A stretch of DNA of 64,000 bases from CAZELM01 sp964512995 (GTDB lineage: Bacteria > CSSED10-310), in NCBI GenBank assembly GCA_964512995.1, contig CAZELM010000012.1, positions 1-64,000 of the forward strand. Direction: 5' to 3'. Below, piece by piece: positions 35,661-45,332 of the stretch. Each line of letters starts with the position of its first letter. The stretch's first letter is position 1. The position numbers were made by a program, and so were the translations under genes. The notes beneath the pieces are model-generated. The model had not been told where the DNA came from, did not search any database, and worked only from the letters and a program-made list of their open reading frames with translations.

Positions 35661-36437
35661 CTATCCTGGGAGCCATGCCGGCGTAATGTGGCATCCTGCT
35701 GCATCATAATCTGAAAACAACTGACGGACATATTGCTGGGAACGATAAACAGCGTCGTTCAGAGCAACTCCATGAGCTAATTGAGCGGCCAGATACGATG
35801 CGTGATGGCATCCCGTACCGCGGATATTTCCGGAAAGGCGACTTCCATGGAACACCTGACGATTGCCTCTGGTATACAACCAGTCATCTGAATCGCCTTT
35901 GGCGTGTCCTCCTTTTACAACCACTGACTTGCAGCCCCGCATCAAAATGAGTTGAGCGGCCTCATCACAGGATAATTCAATACTCCTTGGGCGATGCGTC
36001 AACCATTTCAATTCATCCCGATTGGGTGTGAGAGTTGTGAGTTGGGGAACGATTCGATCCATGATTACCTCCTTGATCATATCATTCGCGAATGTTCCTC
36101 CTAACGTCGCAGTGTGAACCGGGTCCAGAACAAATGGCACATCAGGGAATTGATTCATGAATTCTGAAATCACATAACCAAGATCCGGCGACCCAAGAAC
36201 TCCGATTTTGACCGCATTGGGTTCATATTCGGAAAAAATGACCTGGAGCTGCAATCGAATGGTTGTTGCAGATACCGGATCCACTCGGGAAATTCCAAAT
36301 TTTCCCTGAACTGTGATCGCGGAGATAACGGGTGCAATGCGTACATTCGCAGCGGTCAAGGCTCGTATATCTGCGAACAATCCGGCGGCTCCACACGGAT
36401 CCAATCCAGAAATGACGACAACGAGTGGCAATGTCAT
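35661..36437 (-). CDS. thiD: Hydroxymethylpyrimidine/phosphomethylpyrimidine kinase ThiD
   Basis: 258 residues. ATG 36437 is chosen because GGAG lies five bases upstream and it overlaps the thiC stop as ATGA; a GTG two codons earlier is possible. Ribokinase fold: VVISGLDPCGAAGLFADIRA near the N-terminus (family GxDxSGGAG, slightly changed), FVLDPVHTATLGGTF, LTPNRDEL, VVVKGGHAKGD, and the catalytic GTGCHHAS. It phosphorylates HMP and HMP-P in thiamine synthesis, directly after ThiC makes HMP-P. Confidence 0.92.
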   Translation of the reverse strand: MTLPLVVVISGLDPCGAAGLFADIRALTAANVRIAPVISAITVQGKFGISRVDPVSATTIRLQLQVIFSEYEPNAVKIGVLGSPDLGYVISEFMNQFPDVPFVLDPVHTATLGGTFANDMIKEVIMDRIVPQLTTLTPNRDELKWLTHRPRSIELSCDEAAQLILMRGCKSVVVKGGHAKGDSDDWLYTRGNRQVFHGSRLSGNIRGTGCHHASYLAAQLAHGVALNDAVYRSQQYVRQLFSDYDAAGCHITPAWLPG

Positions 36438-37735
36438 AGACACTCCGGCATTACTCCATCAAGCCCTTTTATGGCGCAAAATTTTCCGCACATTGAACAG
36501 ACATTTTCATCTGAAGGTGGAGCGGACCGGCGCATTTCTCTTGCAAGCTCTGGATCTATCGCACAATCGATCTGTGTATTCCAATCCAGATTTCTTCGAG
36601 CAATGGCCATTTTCTGATCCATCTGCCAAGCGTCTTTCCGATGTCGAGCCAAATCAGCAGCATGCGCTGCGATCCGAGAGGCTATCACTCCATTTTTGAC
36701 ATCCTGAAGTGTCGGCAAGCGGAGATGTTCCGCCGGAGTCACATAGCACAAAAAATCCGCTCCATAAAATGCAGCCATCGCTCCGCCGATGGCAGAGGTG
36801 ATGTGATCATACCCGGGAGCGATATCCGTCACCAGCGGTCCTAACACATAGAATGGAGCACCTTGGCAAAGATTTTTCTGTATTCGAATATTCGTCTCGA
36901 TCTGGTCCATGGGGACGTGTCCGGGACCCTCAATCATCACCTGAACACCGGCGTCCCAGGCTCGAACCGTCAACTCCCCCAGTGTGATCAATTCGTGAAT
37001 CTGAGCGCGGTCGGTGGCGTCGGCCAGGCAACCCGGCCGCAAACCATCTCCCAAACTCAGTGTCATGTCGTATTCGCGAGCAATCGCCAGCAATTGGTCG
37101 AAATGCTCATAGAGCGGATTTTCTTTTTTTCGTGTCACCATCCATTGTGCCAGAAGCGATCCGCCCCGGCTGACTATCCGGGTAATTCGTTTCTGCTGAT
37201 TCAATCGTTCCAGGGTTGCCCGGGTAACGCCACAATGAACCGTTATGAAATCCACTCCATCCTCACCGTTCTGAGCGATTATCCGAAACAGATCATCTGC
37301 CTCCATCGCGGCAATGGATTCGTTTCTGCTTAAAATCTCCTGTGCAACCTGGTACATGGGTACTGTCCCGAGTGGAACGTCGCTGACCGCACGGATTTGA
37401 CGTCGTACCTCCCGGATATCCCCTCCAGTTGAAAGGTCCATAACGGCATCCGCACCAGCCTGGATGGCGGTTACTGTTTTCTGTTTTTCCATCTCCAAAT
37501 CATTCAAATCCGGTGATGTACCAATATTCGCATTAATTTTGACCCGAAACCCATCGCCAATAATCCTGGGTTGTTTCAGGTGGTACCGATTATTAACAGG
37601 CAAGCACGCTTTTCCTTCAGCCAGCCGGTCGAGGACAAGCTCCAAAGACACACCTTCCTGGAGAGCTGTCAATTCCATCTCTCGTGTAATTTTTCGTGCT
37701 AAAGCATGCTCTCGCTGCGTTTTCATCTGCGACAT
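36434..37735 (-). CDS. thiC: Phosphomethylpyrimidine synthase ThiC
   Basis: 433 residues from ATG 37735. Blocks GTSPDLNDLEMEKQK, GADAVMDLSTGGDI, DFITVHCGVTR, LGDGLRPGC, GPGHVPMDQIETN, LGPLVTDIAPGYDHITSAIG and the C-terminal radical SAM cluster site CSMCGKFC are all present. It converts aminoimidazole ribotide to HMP-P. The spacing CX2CX3C is one residue shorter than the CX2CX4C of long ThiC forms; I believe this fits the short ThiC class. No TPP riboswitch was found upstream. Confidence 0.95.
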   Translation of the reverse strand: MSQMKTQREHALARKITREMELTALQEGVSLELVLDRLAEGKACLPVNNRYHLKQPRIIGDGFRVKINANIGTSPDLNDLEMEKQKTVTAIQAGADAVMDLSTGGDIREVRRQIRAVSDVPLGTVPMYQVAQEILSRNESIAAMEADDLFRIIAQNGEDGVDFITVHCGVTRATLERLNQQKRITRIVSRGGSLLAQWMVTRKKENPLYEHFDQLLAIAREYDMTLSLGDGLRPGCLADATDRAQIHELITLGELTVRAWDAGVQVMIEGPGHVPMDQIETNIRIQKNLCQGAPFYVLGPLVTDIAPGYDHITSAIGGAMAAFYGADFLCYVTPAEHLRLPTLQDVKNGVIASRIAAHAADLARHRKDAWQMDQKMAIARRNLDWNTQIDCAIDPELAREMRRSAPPSDENVCSMCGKFCAIKGLDGVMPECL

Positions 37736-38163
37736 ATCCGCCTGTTCCTTTCCCTTTTGATTCTCGCGATTAAAGCATTTCACTCAGCAACCGTTCCCGG
37801 AATTACAACACACATTCGGACCGTAACAGCGATTCCGAACGTAATAACAGAGGAATCTGAGCAAGCTCAGGACATCATCATCGTTAAACCCGTCAAATCC
37901 TCTTTTACACTGAAGAAATGGATTCATCGTTCAAATATTAATCCAATCCCACCACTCTGTCAATTTGCAATATTAACGAGCCAGGACTAACCGTGTTGAA
38001 AACATGATCTTCCATACCCGACAGACTCCCGATCAATCAGATTTCCAATGCCAGATTATCTGAGTGGCAATAAAAGGCAAGGCAGCGACGCTCTGTTGAC
38101 ATGTCAGGTTTTTCCTCTATTTTAATACGAGTTCTGCAGGATGAAAACCAAGGAGGCATCAGA
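37736..38163. other. Divergent intergenic region between thiC and the site-2 protease gene
   Basis: 428 bases with no credible gene. I looked for a TPP riboswitch on the thiC strand (CTGAGA, ACCTGATC, GGATAATGCC signatures) and saw none. The right end carries AAGGAGG (38150-38156), the ribosome binding site of the next gene. Confidence 0.6.
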
Positions 38164-39072
38164 TTGAATACAAACGACTATCAGGCCGGTAAACAAAGAT
38201 ATCACAGCTTCAGTGTGATGTCACCTAAGGATGATCCATTGATAGAGCGAGAGAATTGGAGACTACCGGTTATTTTATTCGTAATAACGATCGCGACGAC
38301 AATCTGGGCGGGTGTTGAACAGCAAGGAATCAGTATTTTCGACAGTCTGTTGAATATTCAATATGGAATCGGATTTTCCATGACACTGCTGCTGATATTG
38401 GGTATTCATGAATTCGGGCATTACTTCTTCTGTAAACGGTATCATATTCCAGCAACGGTCCCCTATTTTATCCCCATGCCCAATATTCTGGGAACCTTGG
38501 GGGCATTCATCCGAATCAAGGGGATGATACCCCATCGCAGAGCGCTTCTTGACATAGGCATGGCAGGTCCTTTAGCGGGATTTATGCTCGCATTTCCAGC
38601 AACGGTGATAGGATATCTGCTTTCAGAGCCGATACCTGTTCTGAAGCCTCAGGGAATCTCTCTCGGGAATTCCATTTTGACATGGTGCATACAGTCTGCC
38701 ATATTCCCGAATCTTCCGGACCAGTTCTCCATCCTGTTACACCCGATCGGATTTGCCGGATATATCGGACTTCTCGTTACAGCCATCAATCTGATTCCAT
38801 TGGGGCAGCTCGATGGGGGACATATCGCTTCAGCTTTATTCGGTATCAAACAATGGAACATCGCCATTATCGGCATGACCGGGCTTTTCTTTATGGGATT
38901 TTATTGGAGCGGATGGTGGTTCTGGTTTGTTTTGCTGCTTCTGATGGGATTTCGGCACCCTGTCATCGCAGGAGATGCTGCTTCGCTTGGTACTATCCGT
39001 ACCCGTTTCGCCTGGCTGACCATCGTGATCTTTGTTCTGACTTTCGTTCCGACTCCGTTTATCATTCAATGA
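38164..39072 (+). CDS. Site-2-protease-like M50 membrane metallopeptidase
   Basis: 302 residues from TTG 38164, which has AAGGAGG seven bases upstream; the in-frame ATG at 38101 has none. About seven membrane segments. The zinc motif is LGIHEFGHYFFCKRY (His82, Glu83, His86) and the third ligand lies in LIPLGQLDGGH. The loop YFIPMPNILGTLGAFIRIKG is the substrate-gating region of the EGY1/S2P-like subgroup, and there is no PDZ domain. It cleaves membrane-embedded helices, typically anti-sigma factors or signal peptides. It converges on ispG, near where rseP often sits in this gene block. Confidence 0.9.
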   Translation: MNTNDYQAGKQRYHSFSVMSPKDDPLIERENWRLPVILFVITIATTIWAGVEQQGISIFDSLLNIQYGIGFSMTLLLILGIHEFGHYFFCKRYHIPATVPYFIPMPNILGTLGAFIRIKGMIPHRRALLDIGMAGPLAGFMLAFPATVIGYLLSEPIPVLKPQGISLGNSILTWCIQSAIFPNLPDQFSILLHPIGFAGYIGLLVTAINLIPLGQLDGGHIASALFGIKQWNIAIIGMTGLFFMGFYWSGWWFWFVLLLLMGFRHPVIAGDAASLGTIRTRFAWLTIVIFVLTFVPTPFIIQ

Positions 39073-39114
39073 CATCCTGGGTCTGCCAATCATGTTGAAT
39101 TAATAAAACAGGGA

Positions 39115-40209
39115 CTATTCAGATTGAGAATATTCCCCAGATGCCACCTCGTCAAACAACGCCAGAACCGCTTGAATTATTTGTGATTCTTTGACTTTCC
39201 GAATCGGTTTCCCTTTCCGAAAGAGGATTGCCTCCCCCCGACCACCTGCGATGCCGAGATCGGCTTCTCGGGCTTCGCCAGGACCATTGACAGCGCATCC
39301 CATCACAGCCACGGTTAATGGAACCATTCGAGTTTGAAGTTCCTTTTCAATTTGATCGGCGAGAGTAATGATATCGATCTGTGTCCGGCTGCATGTCGGG
39401 CATGCCAGAACAACCGGCGCTCTGCGGCGAATCTGAAGCGAATCAAGAATACGGTATGCAACCCGAATCTCTTCCACTGGATCGGCAGCCAAGGACACTC
39501 GAATCGTATCGCCAATTCCCTCCGCCAGTATCAATGATATTCCGATCGCTGATCGCACTGCTCCTGTCAATAGTGTTCCGGATTCTGTAATACCGACATG
39601 GAGTGGCAGATCACATCGATCCGCAACGATTCGATAGGCCATCACAGTTTTCAGTACATCGGATCCTTTGATAGACAGGATGATATCGGAAAAATCCATA
39701 TCGAGAAGCATTGCCGCATGACGTAAGGCACTCTCGGCCATCGCCTCAGGTGTCGGGTGTTTGAACTGCTGTAAGATATCCGCCTCCAACGAACCCGAGT
39801 TGACGCCGATCCGAATGGGTACCCTCCTTGCCTTCGCTTCCACCACAACTTCTCTGACTTTATTCTTACCACCAATATTTCCGGGATTTAAGCGCAGTTT
39901 ATGGATTCCTGCTTCCAGTGATCTCAAAGCCAGGCGATGATCAAAATGAATATCCGCGGCGATGGGAACCGGTGATTGTTTAACAATTTCATGGAGGGAT
40001 CGAGCAGCAGTCATATCTGGAACCGATACTCGCATCAAATCCGCACCGGCTGCTGCTGCTGAAAAAATCTGTGTGAGTGTCGCGTGTGTATTTCGCGTAT
40101 CCGTATTGGTCATCGACTGAACTGAAACGTTCGAGTCTCCGCCGATCTCCAAAGAACCAACAGTTATTTTTCTGCTATGACGCCGTTGTTTTAATCCTGA
40201 TTCTGTCAT
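39115..40209 (-). CDS. ispG: 4-hydroxy-3-methylbut-2-en-1-yl diphosphate synthase IspG (GcpE)
   Basis: 364 residues. TIM-barrel blocks VQSMTNTDTRN, RVSVPDMTAAR, ADIHFDHRLAL and LRLNPGNIGG, and the [4Fe-4S] ligands in LACPTCSRT and VMGCAVNGPGEARE. It converts MEcPP to HMBPP in the MEP pathway. It is four bases from dxr, another MEP gene, at the end of the ribosomal/lipid block. Confidence 0.97.
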   Translation of the reverse strand: MTESGLKQRRHSRKITVGSLEIGGDSNVSVQSMTNTDTRNTHATLTQIFSAAAAGADLMRVSVPDMTAARSLHEIVKQSPVPIAADIHFDHRLALRSLEAGIHKLRLNPGNIGGKNKVREVVVEAKARRVPIRIGVNSGSLEADILQQFKHPTPEAMAESALRHAAMLLDMDFSDIILSIKGSDVLKTVMAYRIVADRCDLPLHVGITESGTLLTGAVRSAIGISLILAEGIGDTIRVSLAADPVEEIRVAYRILDSLQIRRRAPVVLACPTCSRTQIDIITLADQIEKELQTRMVPLTVAVMGCAVNGPGEAREADLGIAGGRGEAILFRKGKPIRKVKESQIIQAVLALFDEVASGEYSQSE

Positions 40210-40213
40210 CTGG

Positions 40214-41380
40214 TCATGATCTTCTGATCAGCATCTCCGCAAATGTTCTTGCTGAGATGTCAGCATTGAGTATATCATCCAAACATCTTACCGGTGTTTT
40301 TATGTGATTCATCATGACCCGTTCGATGATCTCAGGAATTTGCGTAAATCCGATTTTCCCCTGACAAAAAGCCTCAACCGCCACCTCATCAGCACCATTT
40401 AACACAGCAGGCATTGTCTCTCCCTCGCGAAGTGCTTGATAAGCCAACCCAAGGCACGGAAATCGATTAAAATCCGGCTCGAAAAATGTCAAACATCCGA
40501 TCCGGGTCAAGTCCAGTTTCTGCATCCCAAAATCACAATGTTCTCCTTGATTCAACGCATACAATATCGGAAGTCGCATATCGGGGATGGCCAACTGAGC
40601 CATGATCGAGCCATCGATCGTTTCTATCATGGAATGGATAATGCTTTGCGGGTGAATCACAATGTCGATCTGAGCGGGATCGATATCGAAAAGCCAGCGT
40701 GCTTCGATGACTTCAAGACCTTTGTTCATCAATGTCGATGAGTCGATTGTGATTTTTTTTCCCATATTCCATGTCGGATGGGCCAGCGCTTCTTGGGCGG
40801 ATATTGTCGACAGATCGATCTCCTTTCTGAGCGAAAAAGGTCCCCCGGAGCATGTCAGTATGATGCGTCTGAGTTCCTGACGGCTGATTCCCATCAAACA
40901 CTGAAAGATCGCAGAATGCTCTGAATCCACGGGAAATATCGTTGCTCCGGTTCTGGCAGCGACGGACATGACCAATTCACCACCAGCAACCAGAGTCTCC
41001 TTATTGGCCAGAGCAACCGGAATGCCACGTTCAAGCGCTGCCATTGTCGGTATCAGACCTGAAGTACCGGAAACTCCCGATAAAAGCATATCGATTGGAG
41101 TCAAGTCACCGGACGCCAGAGCGATCTGTGATTGAGCGCCGCCCATGACGATGGTGGGATGTCCCGTCAATTGATTTGATAAAATCGAACATGCCTTTTC
41201 GTCCAAAACAACCAGCACATCGGGAGTCAGCTCTGATACGATCGTGATGATATCGTCAATCCGATGGCCGTATGCGGAGATCCCTCTCACCTGAAAGTGG
41301 TCTGGAAACCGCCGGATCACATCCAGGGTTTGTTTCCCAATCGAACCCGTTACACCCAGTATTACCAGATTCCTGACCAT
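40214..41380 (-). CDS. dxr: 1-deoxy-D-xylulose 5-phosphate reductoisomerase
   Basis: 388 residues. NADPH site GVTGSIGKQTLDVI, ANKETLVAGG, metal/substrate site DSEHSAIFQCL, flexible loop SGGPF and HPTWNMGKKITIDSSTLMNK are all intact. First committed step of the MEP pathway, making MEP from DXP. It lies upstream of ispG and downstream of cdsA in the conserved order; the 220 bases between dxr and cdsA hold no gene. Confidence 0.97.
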   Translation of the reverse strand: MVRNLVILGVTGSIGKQTLDVIRRFPDHFQVRGISAYGHRIDDIITIVSELTPDVLVVLDEKACSILSNQLTGHPTIVMGGAQSQIALASGDLTPIDMLLSGVSGTSGLIPTMAALERGIPVALANKETLVAGGELVMSVAARTGATIFPVDSEHSAIFQCLMGISRQELRRIILTCSGGPFSLRKEIDLSTISAQEALAHPTWNMGKKITIDSSTLMNKGLEVIEARWLFDIDPAQIDIVIHPQSIIHSMIETIDGSIMAQLAIPDMRLPILYALNQGEHCDFGMQKLDLTRIGCLTFFEPDFNRFPCLGLAYQALREGETMPAVLNGADEVAVEAFCQGKIGFTQIPEIIERVMMNHIKTPVRCLDDILNADISARTFAEMLIRRS

Positions 41381-41600
41381 GCACGATACCTTCCTAAAAA
41401 AATGACATTGGCAACTGAATCTTTTCTACTTTTGCCGGAACCGTATCATCTCCGTTTTTTTGTGTTGTCATGCCCATGAAAGTGGAGCGTTCCAGGTTGT
41501 GTCCATGCAAATCCCTCCTTTGTGCGGAGGATAAAATGCCATGACACGGGATTTATCAATATTGCAGCTCCCAAAGGAAAAACAGCAGTGGCAGATCAAG

Positions 41601-42431
41601 TTACATCCATACGAACCGGATAAAAAGATATATAAACGGAGCGGAGAACATGATATTGTCCAAGCGATCCAAGAATCCGCCATGACCCGGAAGCAGACGT
41701 CCGGAATCTTTGATTTTGGACGCTCGTTTAAAAATAGATGAAGAGAGATCACCTGCGTGAGCCATGACAATCAATCCGGGCGAAAGCAATACGAGTTGCC
41801 AATAAGGGAATGAAAATCCACACAGCCAATATGCAACGCTGCCTCCGATCGTACCGATTATGACAGCACCCAATAATCCCTCTATCGTCTTATTCGGGCT
41901 GATAATCGGTGACAGTTTGTTCTTTCCTATCAATTTGCCAACATGCATAGCGCCAGCATCCCCTGTCCAGACAATACTCAATAACAGTGTAATCATATGT
42001 CTGCCATCATAGGGTGCGTGAAGCTCGCGGATAAGGATAATGCTCCCTCCGCCCACACAAATAAAAAACAGACCATAAAGCACCGAACCAAGGCTGGTGG
42101 CTGCGATTTTCATATCCTGCGGGTGAAAAAACAATTGATAAAAGCTGATCGCAAAAATGGCTAACATCGAAATACTGTAGATCCAGAGATCATCATTATT
42201 CTGGGAGTATCCAAAGAGAGCGGCTAACAGCGTAATTCCAAGGAGCATTGGGACTGCTGGATTGATCTGGAGATCCATCGCGTTGAGCAGGTGGATGAAC
42301 TCAAATAAGGCGATCAGGAGTGCGATTGCGGCAATGACATCGAAAAATATCGATGGTAACTGCCAGATAATCAGGAATAATAGAGGAATACAGATAGCGG
42401 CGGTCACATAGCGCTTCACAATGTTATTCAC
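41601..42431 (-). CDS. cdsA: Phosphatidate cytidylyltransferase CdsA
   Basis: 276 residues, seven to eight membrane segments. The family signature is SSSIFKRASKIKDSGRLLPG followed by HGGFLDRLD, with IVWTGDAGAMHVGKLIGKN and SPNKTIEGLLG before it. It makes CDP-diacylglycerol for phospholipid synthesis. The start is GTG 42431, overlapping the uppS stop as GTGA, with AAGGAT upstream. Confidence 0.96.
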   Translation of the reverse strand: MNNIVKRYVTAAICIPLLFLIIWQLPSIFFDVIAAIALLIALFEFIHLLNAMDLQINPAVPMLLGITLLAALFGYSQNNDDLWIYSISMLAIFAISFYQLFFHPQDMKIAATSLGSVLYGLFFICVGGGSIILIRELHAPYDGRHMITLLLSIVWTGDAGAMHVGKLIGKNKLSPIISPNKTIEGLLGAVIIGTIGGSVAYWLCGFSFPYWQLVLLSPGLIVMAHAGDLSSSIFKRASKIKDSGRLLPGHGGFLDRLDNIMFSAPFIYLFIRFVWM

Positions 42432-43186
42432 TGCGAGTGATCCTTATCAGACACACCTCCAAACCGTCGTTCACGGCGTTGGTAATCGACTAAAGCCTCT
42501 ATCAGATTATCTCGGGTAAAATTCGGCCATAAAATTTCAGTAAAATAAAACTCTGCATATGAGCATTGCCATAACAGAAAATTGGATAATCGATATTCTC
42601 CGCTTGTTCGGATGATCAGATCAGGATCCGGCAGATTTCCGGTGAATAGATAGGACCCGAAACGTTCTTTGGTGATGTCCTCCAACGTGATCTCATTATT
42701 TTTATATTCCATGGCGAACCGTCTACATGCATCAATGATCTCATCCCGGCCTGAATATCCCAGTGCCAGGTTTAAAATCATATTCTGGCATGGAGCAGTT
42801 TCCTTTACCGAGAGCAGCAACTCATTCTTTACCATGTCAGGAAATCCGGAAATATCCCCGCAGATACGAAGCTGAACGCCGTTCTTCTTGAGTTTCTCCC
42901 GTCTTGATATCAAGTTTCTGTGAAGTAATTCCATCAACGTATTTATTTCTAGTCGAGGGCGTGTCCAGTTTTCCGAAGAAAATGTATAAAGTGTCAATAC
43001 TTTGATGCCTAATTCTGTCGCAGCCTCTACGATGGCATCAACTGTTTTTACTCCCGCATGATGTCCGGCAACCCGCGGAAGACCCCGTTTTTTAGCCCAT
43101 CGGCCGTTCCCGTCCATGATAATAGCGACATGACATGGGATCCGTGTTCGATCAAGAAGATTCTCTGATTTTATCTGCTGTTTCAT
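42428..43186 (-). CDS. uppS: Undecaprenyl diphosphate synthase
   Basis: 252 residues from ATG 43186 (a GTG one codon earlier is possible). Catalytic and diphosphate site HVAIIMDGNGRWAKKRGLPR with the essential Asp, GHHAGVKTV, TLYTFSSENWTRP, the YSGRDEI block, and PDPDLIIRTSGEYRLSNFLL near the C-terminus. It produces the C55 lipid carrier for peptidoglycan and surface glycans, which ties this housekeeping block to the two glycan clusters in the window. Confidence 0.96.
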   Translation of the reverse strand: MKQQIKSENLLDRTRIPCHVAIIMDGNGRWAKKRGLPRVAGHHAGVKTVDAIVEAATELGIKVLTLYTFSSENWTRPRLEINTLMELLHRNLISRREKLKKNGVQLRICGDISGFPDMVKNELLLSVKETAPCQNMILNLALGYSGRDEIIDACRRFAMEYKNNEITLEDITKERFGSYLFTGNLPDPDLIIRTSGEYRLSNFLLWQCSYAEFYFTEILWPNFTRDNLIEALVDYQRRERRFGGVSDKDHSQ

Positions 43187-43204
43187 CACTGAAAACGAGT
43201 CAAT

Positions 43205-43762
43205 CTACCCTTCCATGATCTCTTCTTCTTTTTTAGATCCGATCTCATCCATCTTCTTGATATATTCGTCTGTCTTTTCCTGAATATTATCATACCCTTC
43301 ATGCGCTTCATCTTCCGTAATGGACTTATCTTTCAACGCCGCTTTGATCGCATCATTGGAGTCTCTTCGGATGTTCCGCAGCGCGACTCTGCCTTCTTCT
43401 GTCATTTTTTTTATCAATTTGACCAGTTGTTTTCTGCGTTCTTCAGTGAGTGGCGGGATATTAATCCGAATGATTTTTCCATCCGAACTCGGCATCAAGC
43501 CCAGATCACTTTTCAGTATCGCTCGTTCAATAATTGAAATGATCGAGGCATCCCATGGCTGGATCACGATCAGGCTGGATTCAGGGATCGAGATCTTTGC
43601 CACCTGTTTGAGCGGAGTTAATGTACCGTAATAGTCAACCTTTATTCCATCAACGAGACCCGCAGAGGCTCTACCCGTTCTGACCGTTGAAAATTGCCGT
43701 TTGTAATGATCGACGGAATCGTCCATCCGCAATATCGCTTCATCAAGAATTTCGCTGATCAT
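43205..43762 (-). CDS. frr: Ribosome recycling factor
   Basis: 185 residues, exactly the usual length, from ATG 43762 with AAGGAG six bases upstream; the frame extends 11 codons further without a site. Motifs FSTVRTGRAS, VKVDYYGTLTPLKQVAKIS, IQPWDAS and RINIPPLTEERRKQLVKLIK are typical. It splits post-termination ribosomes with EF-G. Confidence 0.97.
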   Translation of the reverse strand: MISEILDEAILRMDDSVDHYKRQFSTVRTGRASAGLVDGIKVDYYGTLTPLKQVAKISIPESSLIVIQPWDASIISIIERAILKSDLGLMPSSDGKIIRINIPPLTEERRKQLVKLIKKMTEEGRVALRNIRRDSNDAIKAALKDKSITEDEAHEGYDNIQEKTDEYIKKMDEIGSKKEEEIMEG

Positions 43763-43817
43763 GACTTTCTCCTTACTTCCTGAATGTTGACACATAAAAT
43801 AATCACAGATGCATATC

Positions 43818-44573
43818 TTATGAGATCAATGTTCCGATGGAATCACCGTTGATAGCAGCAGCCAACCTGCCAGGAACAGTCAAGTTCATAACCAGCACCG
43901 GCAATTGGTTTTCGCGGCAAAGAGCAACTGCAGTCTGATCCATGACTCGTAGATTCTTGGCCATTGCTGTCTGATAATCAAGATGGGGATAGAAAATGGC
44001 ATCAGGGTTTTGGATTGGATCGCAATCGTAAACCCCATCTACCTTTGTTCCCTTAACAAAAATATCAGCTTTTATCTGGAGCGCACGTAGCGCAGATGCT
44101 GTATCAGTAGAGAAAAATGGTTGTCCGGTTCCCGCTGTGAAGATGGATACACCGCCATTTTCCAATAGAGCTAATACGTTATCGATATTGAATGCAGAAA
44201 CAACTCCAGAAATGGGTAGTGCAGAAAACGTTTCCGCAGGAATATGTTCTGCTCGGAAAAACTCTTTCAGAGCCAAGCCATTGATAATAGTTGCGAGCAT
44301 GCCCATTTGATCCGCAATGGTGCGGTTCAGATGGAAGCGATCCGCATGGATTCCTCGAAATATATTACCACCACCGCATACCAGAGCAATTTGGGCGCCT
44401 TGACGGACGAGTATGGCGATCTCTCGTACGAATTGGATACATGTATCAGGATTAATCCCGTATCCATCTCCGGCGAGAGATTCACCGGAGACTTTCAATA
44501 GTATTCGATGATATTTAAACGTATCCGGATCACTACTCACAATTTGTCCTTTGTGAATGGTGCAATGCGACAT
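43818..44573 (-). CDS. pyrH: UMP kinase
   Basis: 251 residues. YHRILLKVSGESLAGDGYGI (phosphate-binding), IALVCGGGNIFRG, RTIADQMGMLATIINGLAL, FFSTDTASALRALQI, VKGTKVDGVYDCDP and VMDQTAVALCRENQLPV are family hallmarks. The N-terminal 20 residues are a short extension before the core, so a start nearer KYHRIL is possible. It makes UDP from UMP and sits in the canonical order between tsf and frr. Confidence 0.96.
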   Translation of the reverse strand: MSHCTIHKGQIVSSDPDTFKYHRILLKVSGESLAGDGYGINPDTCIQFVREIAILVRQGAQIALVCGGGNIFRGIHADRFHLNRTIADQMGMLATIINGLALKEFFRAEHIPAETFSALPISGVVSAFNIDNVLALLENGGVSIFTAGTGQPFFSTDTASALRALQIKADIFVKGTKVDGVYDCDPIQNPDAIFYPHLDYQTAMAKNLRVMDQTAVALCRENQLPVLVMNLTVPGRLAAAINGDSIGTLIS

Positions 44574-44670
44574 GCCAAGCTATATCCGGGTATGCCGTTC
44601 AATCAGCCGGCATGTCTCACCAGCACGTGATTGATTGTTCCATCCATTTATTCTGGCTGTCTTGGAGGAA

Positions 44671-45261
44671 TTATCCAAGACTCATCCGGACGAATCGACC
44701 GATTTTGATATTTTCTCCTAACTTTGCAATGAAACCCTTCACATAATCCCGGATGGTGATATCATCCTGTTTCACATATGGCTGATCCATGAGACACACC
44801 GAGCTGTAAAACTTAGAAATTTTCCCATCTACAATTTTCTCTACGATATTCGCCGGTTTTCCGAGGGCTGCGACCTGTTCTCTATAGATAACCCTCTCTT
44901 GTTCGAGAATATCGGCTGGAACGGATTCGGAATCGAGGTATGTGGGATTTGCGGATGCGATATGCATGGCGATATTTTTGACCATTTCCTGAAAATCATC
45001 TGTTTTTGCCACAAAATCGGTTTCACAGAGGGCTTCAACCAACACGCCTAATTTCCCGGAGTGATGGATATAATATCCGATAACACCTTGCGATGTTGTT
45101 CTGTTTTCTTTTTTAGTGGCTTCTGCGAGTCCCTTCTTCCGGAGATACTCGACGGCTGCCTTGATATCACCGTTTGTCTGAGCCAATGCCTCTTTACATT
45201 TCATAATGCCAAGGCCGGTCATGGACCGCAATTCTTGTATCATAGTTGATGTGATTTCCAT
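44671..45261 (-). CDS. tsf: Elongation factor Ts (short form)
   Basis: 196 residues. ATG 45261 has AAGGAG seven bases upstream; an adjoining ATG at 45264 is also possible. N-terminal UBA-like domain (QELRSMTGLGIMKCKEAL, YLRKKGLAEATKK), core with GKLGVLVEALCETDFVAKTD, HIASANPTYLD and the C-terminal QPYVKQDDITI. The length matches the short Thermus-type EF-Ts rather than the 283-residue E. coli form. It exchanges nucleotide on EF-Tu. Confidence 0.96.
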   Translation of the reverse strand: MEITSTMIQELRSMTGLGIMKCKEALAQTNGDIKAAVEYLRKKGLAEATKKENRTTSQGVIGYYIHHSGKLGVLVEALCETDFVAKTDDFQEMVKNIAMHIASANPTYLDSESVPADILEQERVIYREQVAALGKPANIVEKIVDGKISKFYSSVCLMDQPYVKQDDITIRDYVKGFIAKLGENIKIGRFVRMSLG

Positions 45262-45332
45262 CATTTATCTCCTTCGCTGTATCCTGATATATTGGTTCAA
45301 CTCAGAATGTTATATTCTGCGTTGTCTGTTTC

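Noticed and set aside
37736..38163. TPP riboswitch before thiC
   Set aside because: None of the conserved segments was seen on the thiC strand.
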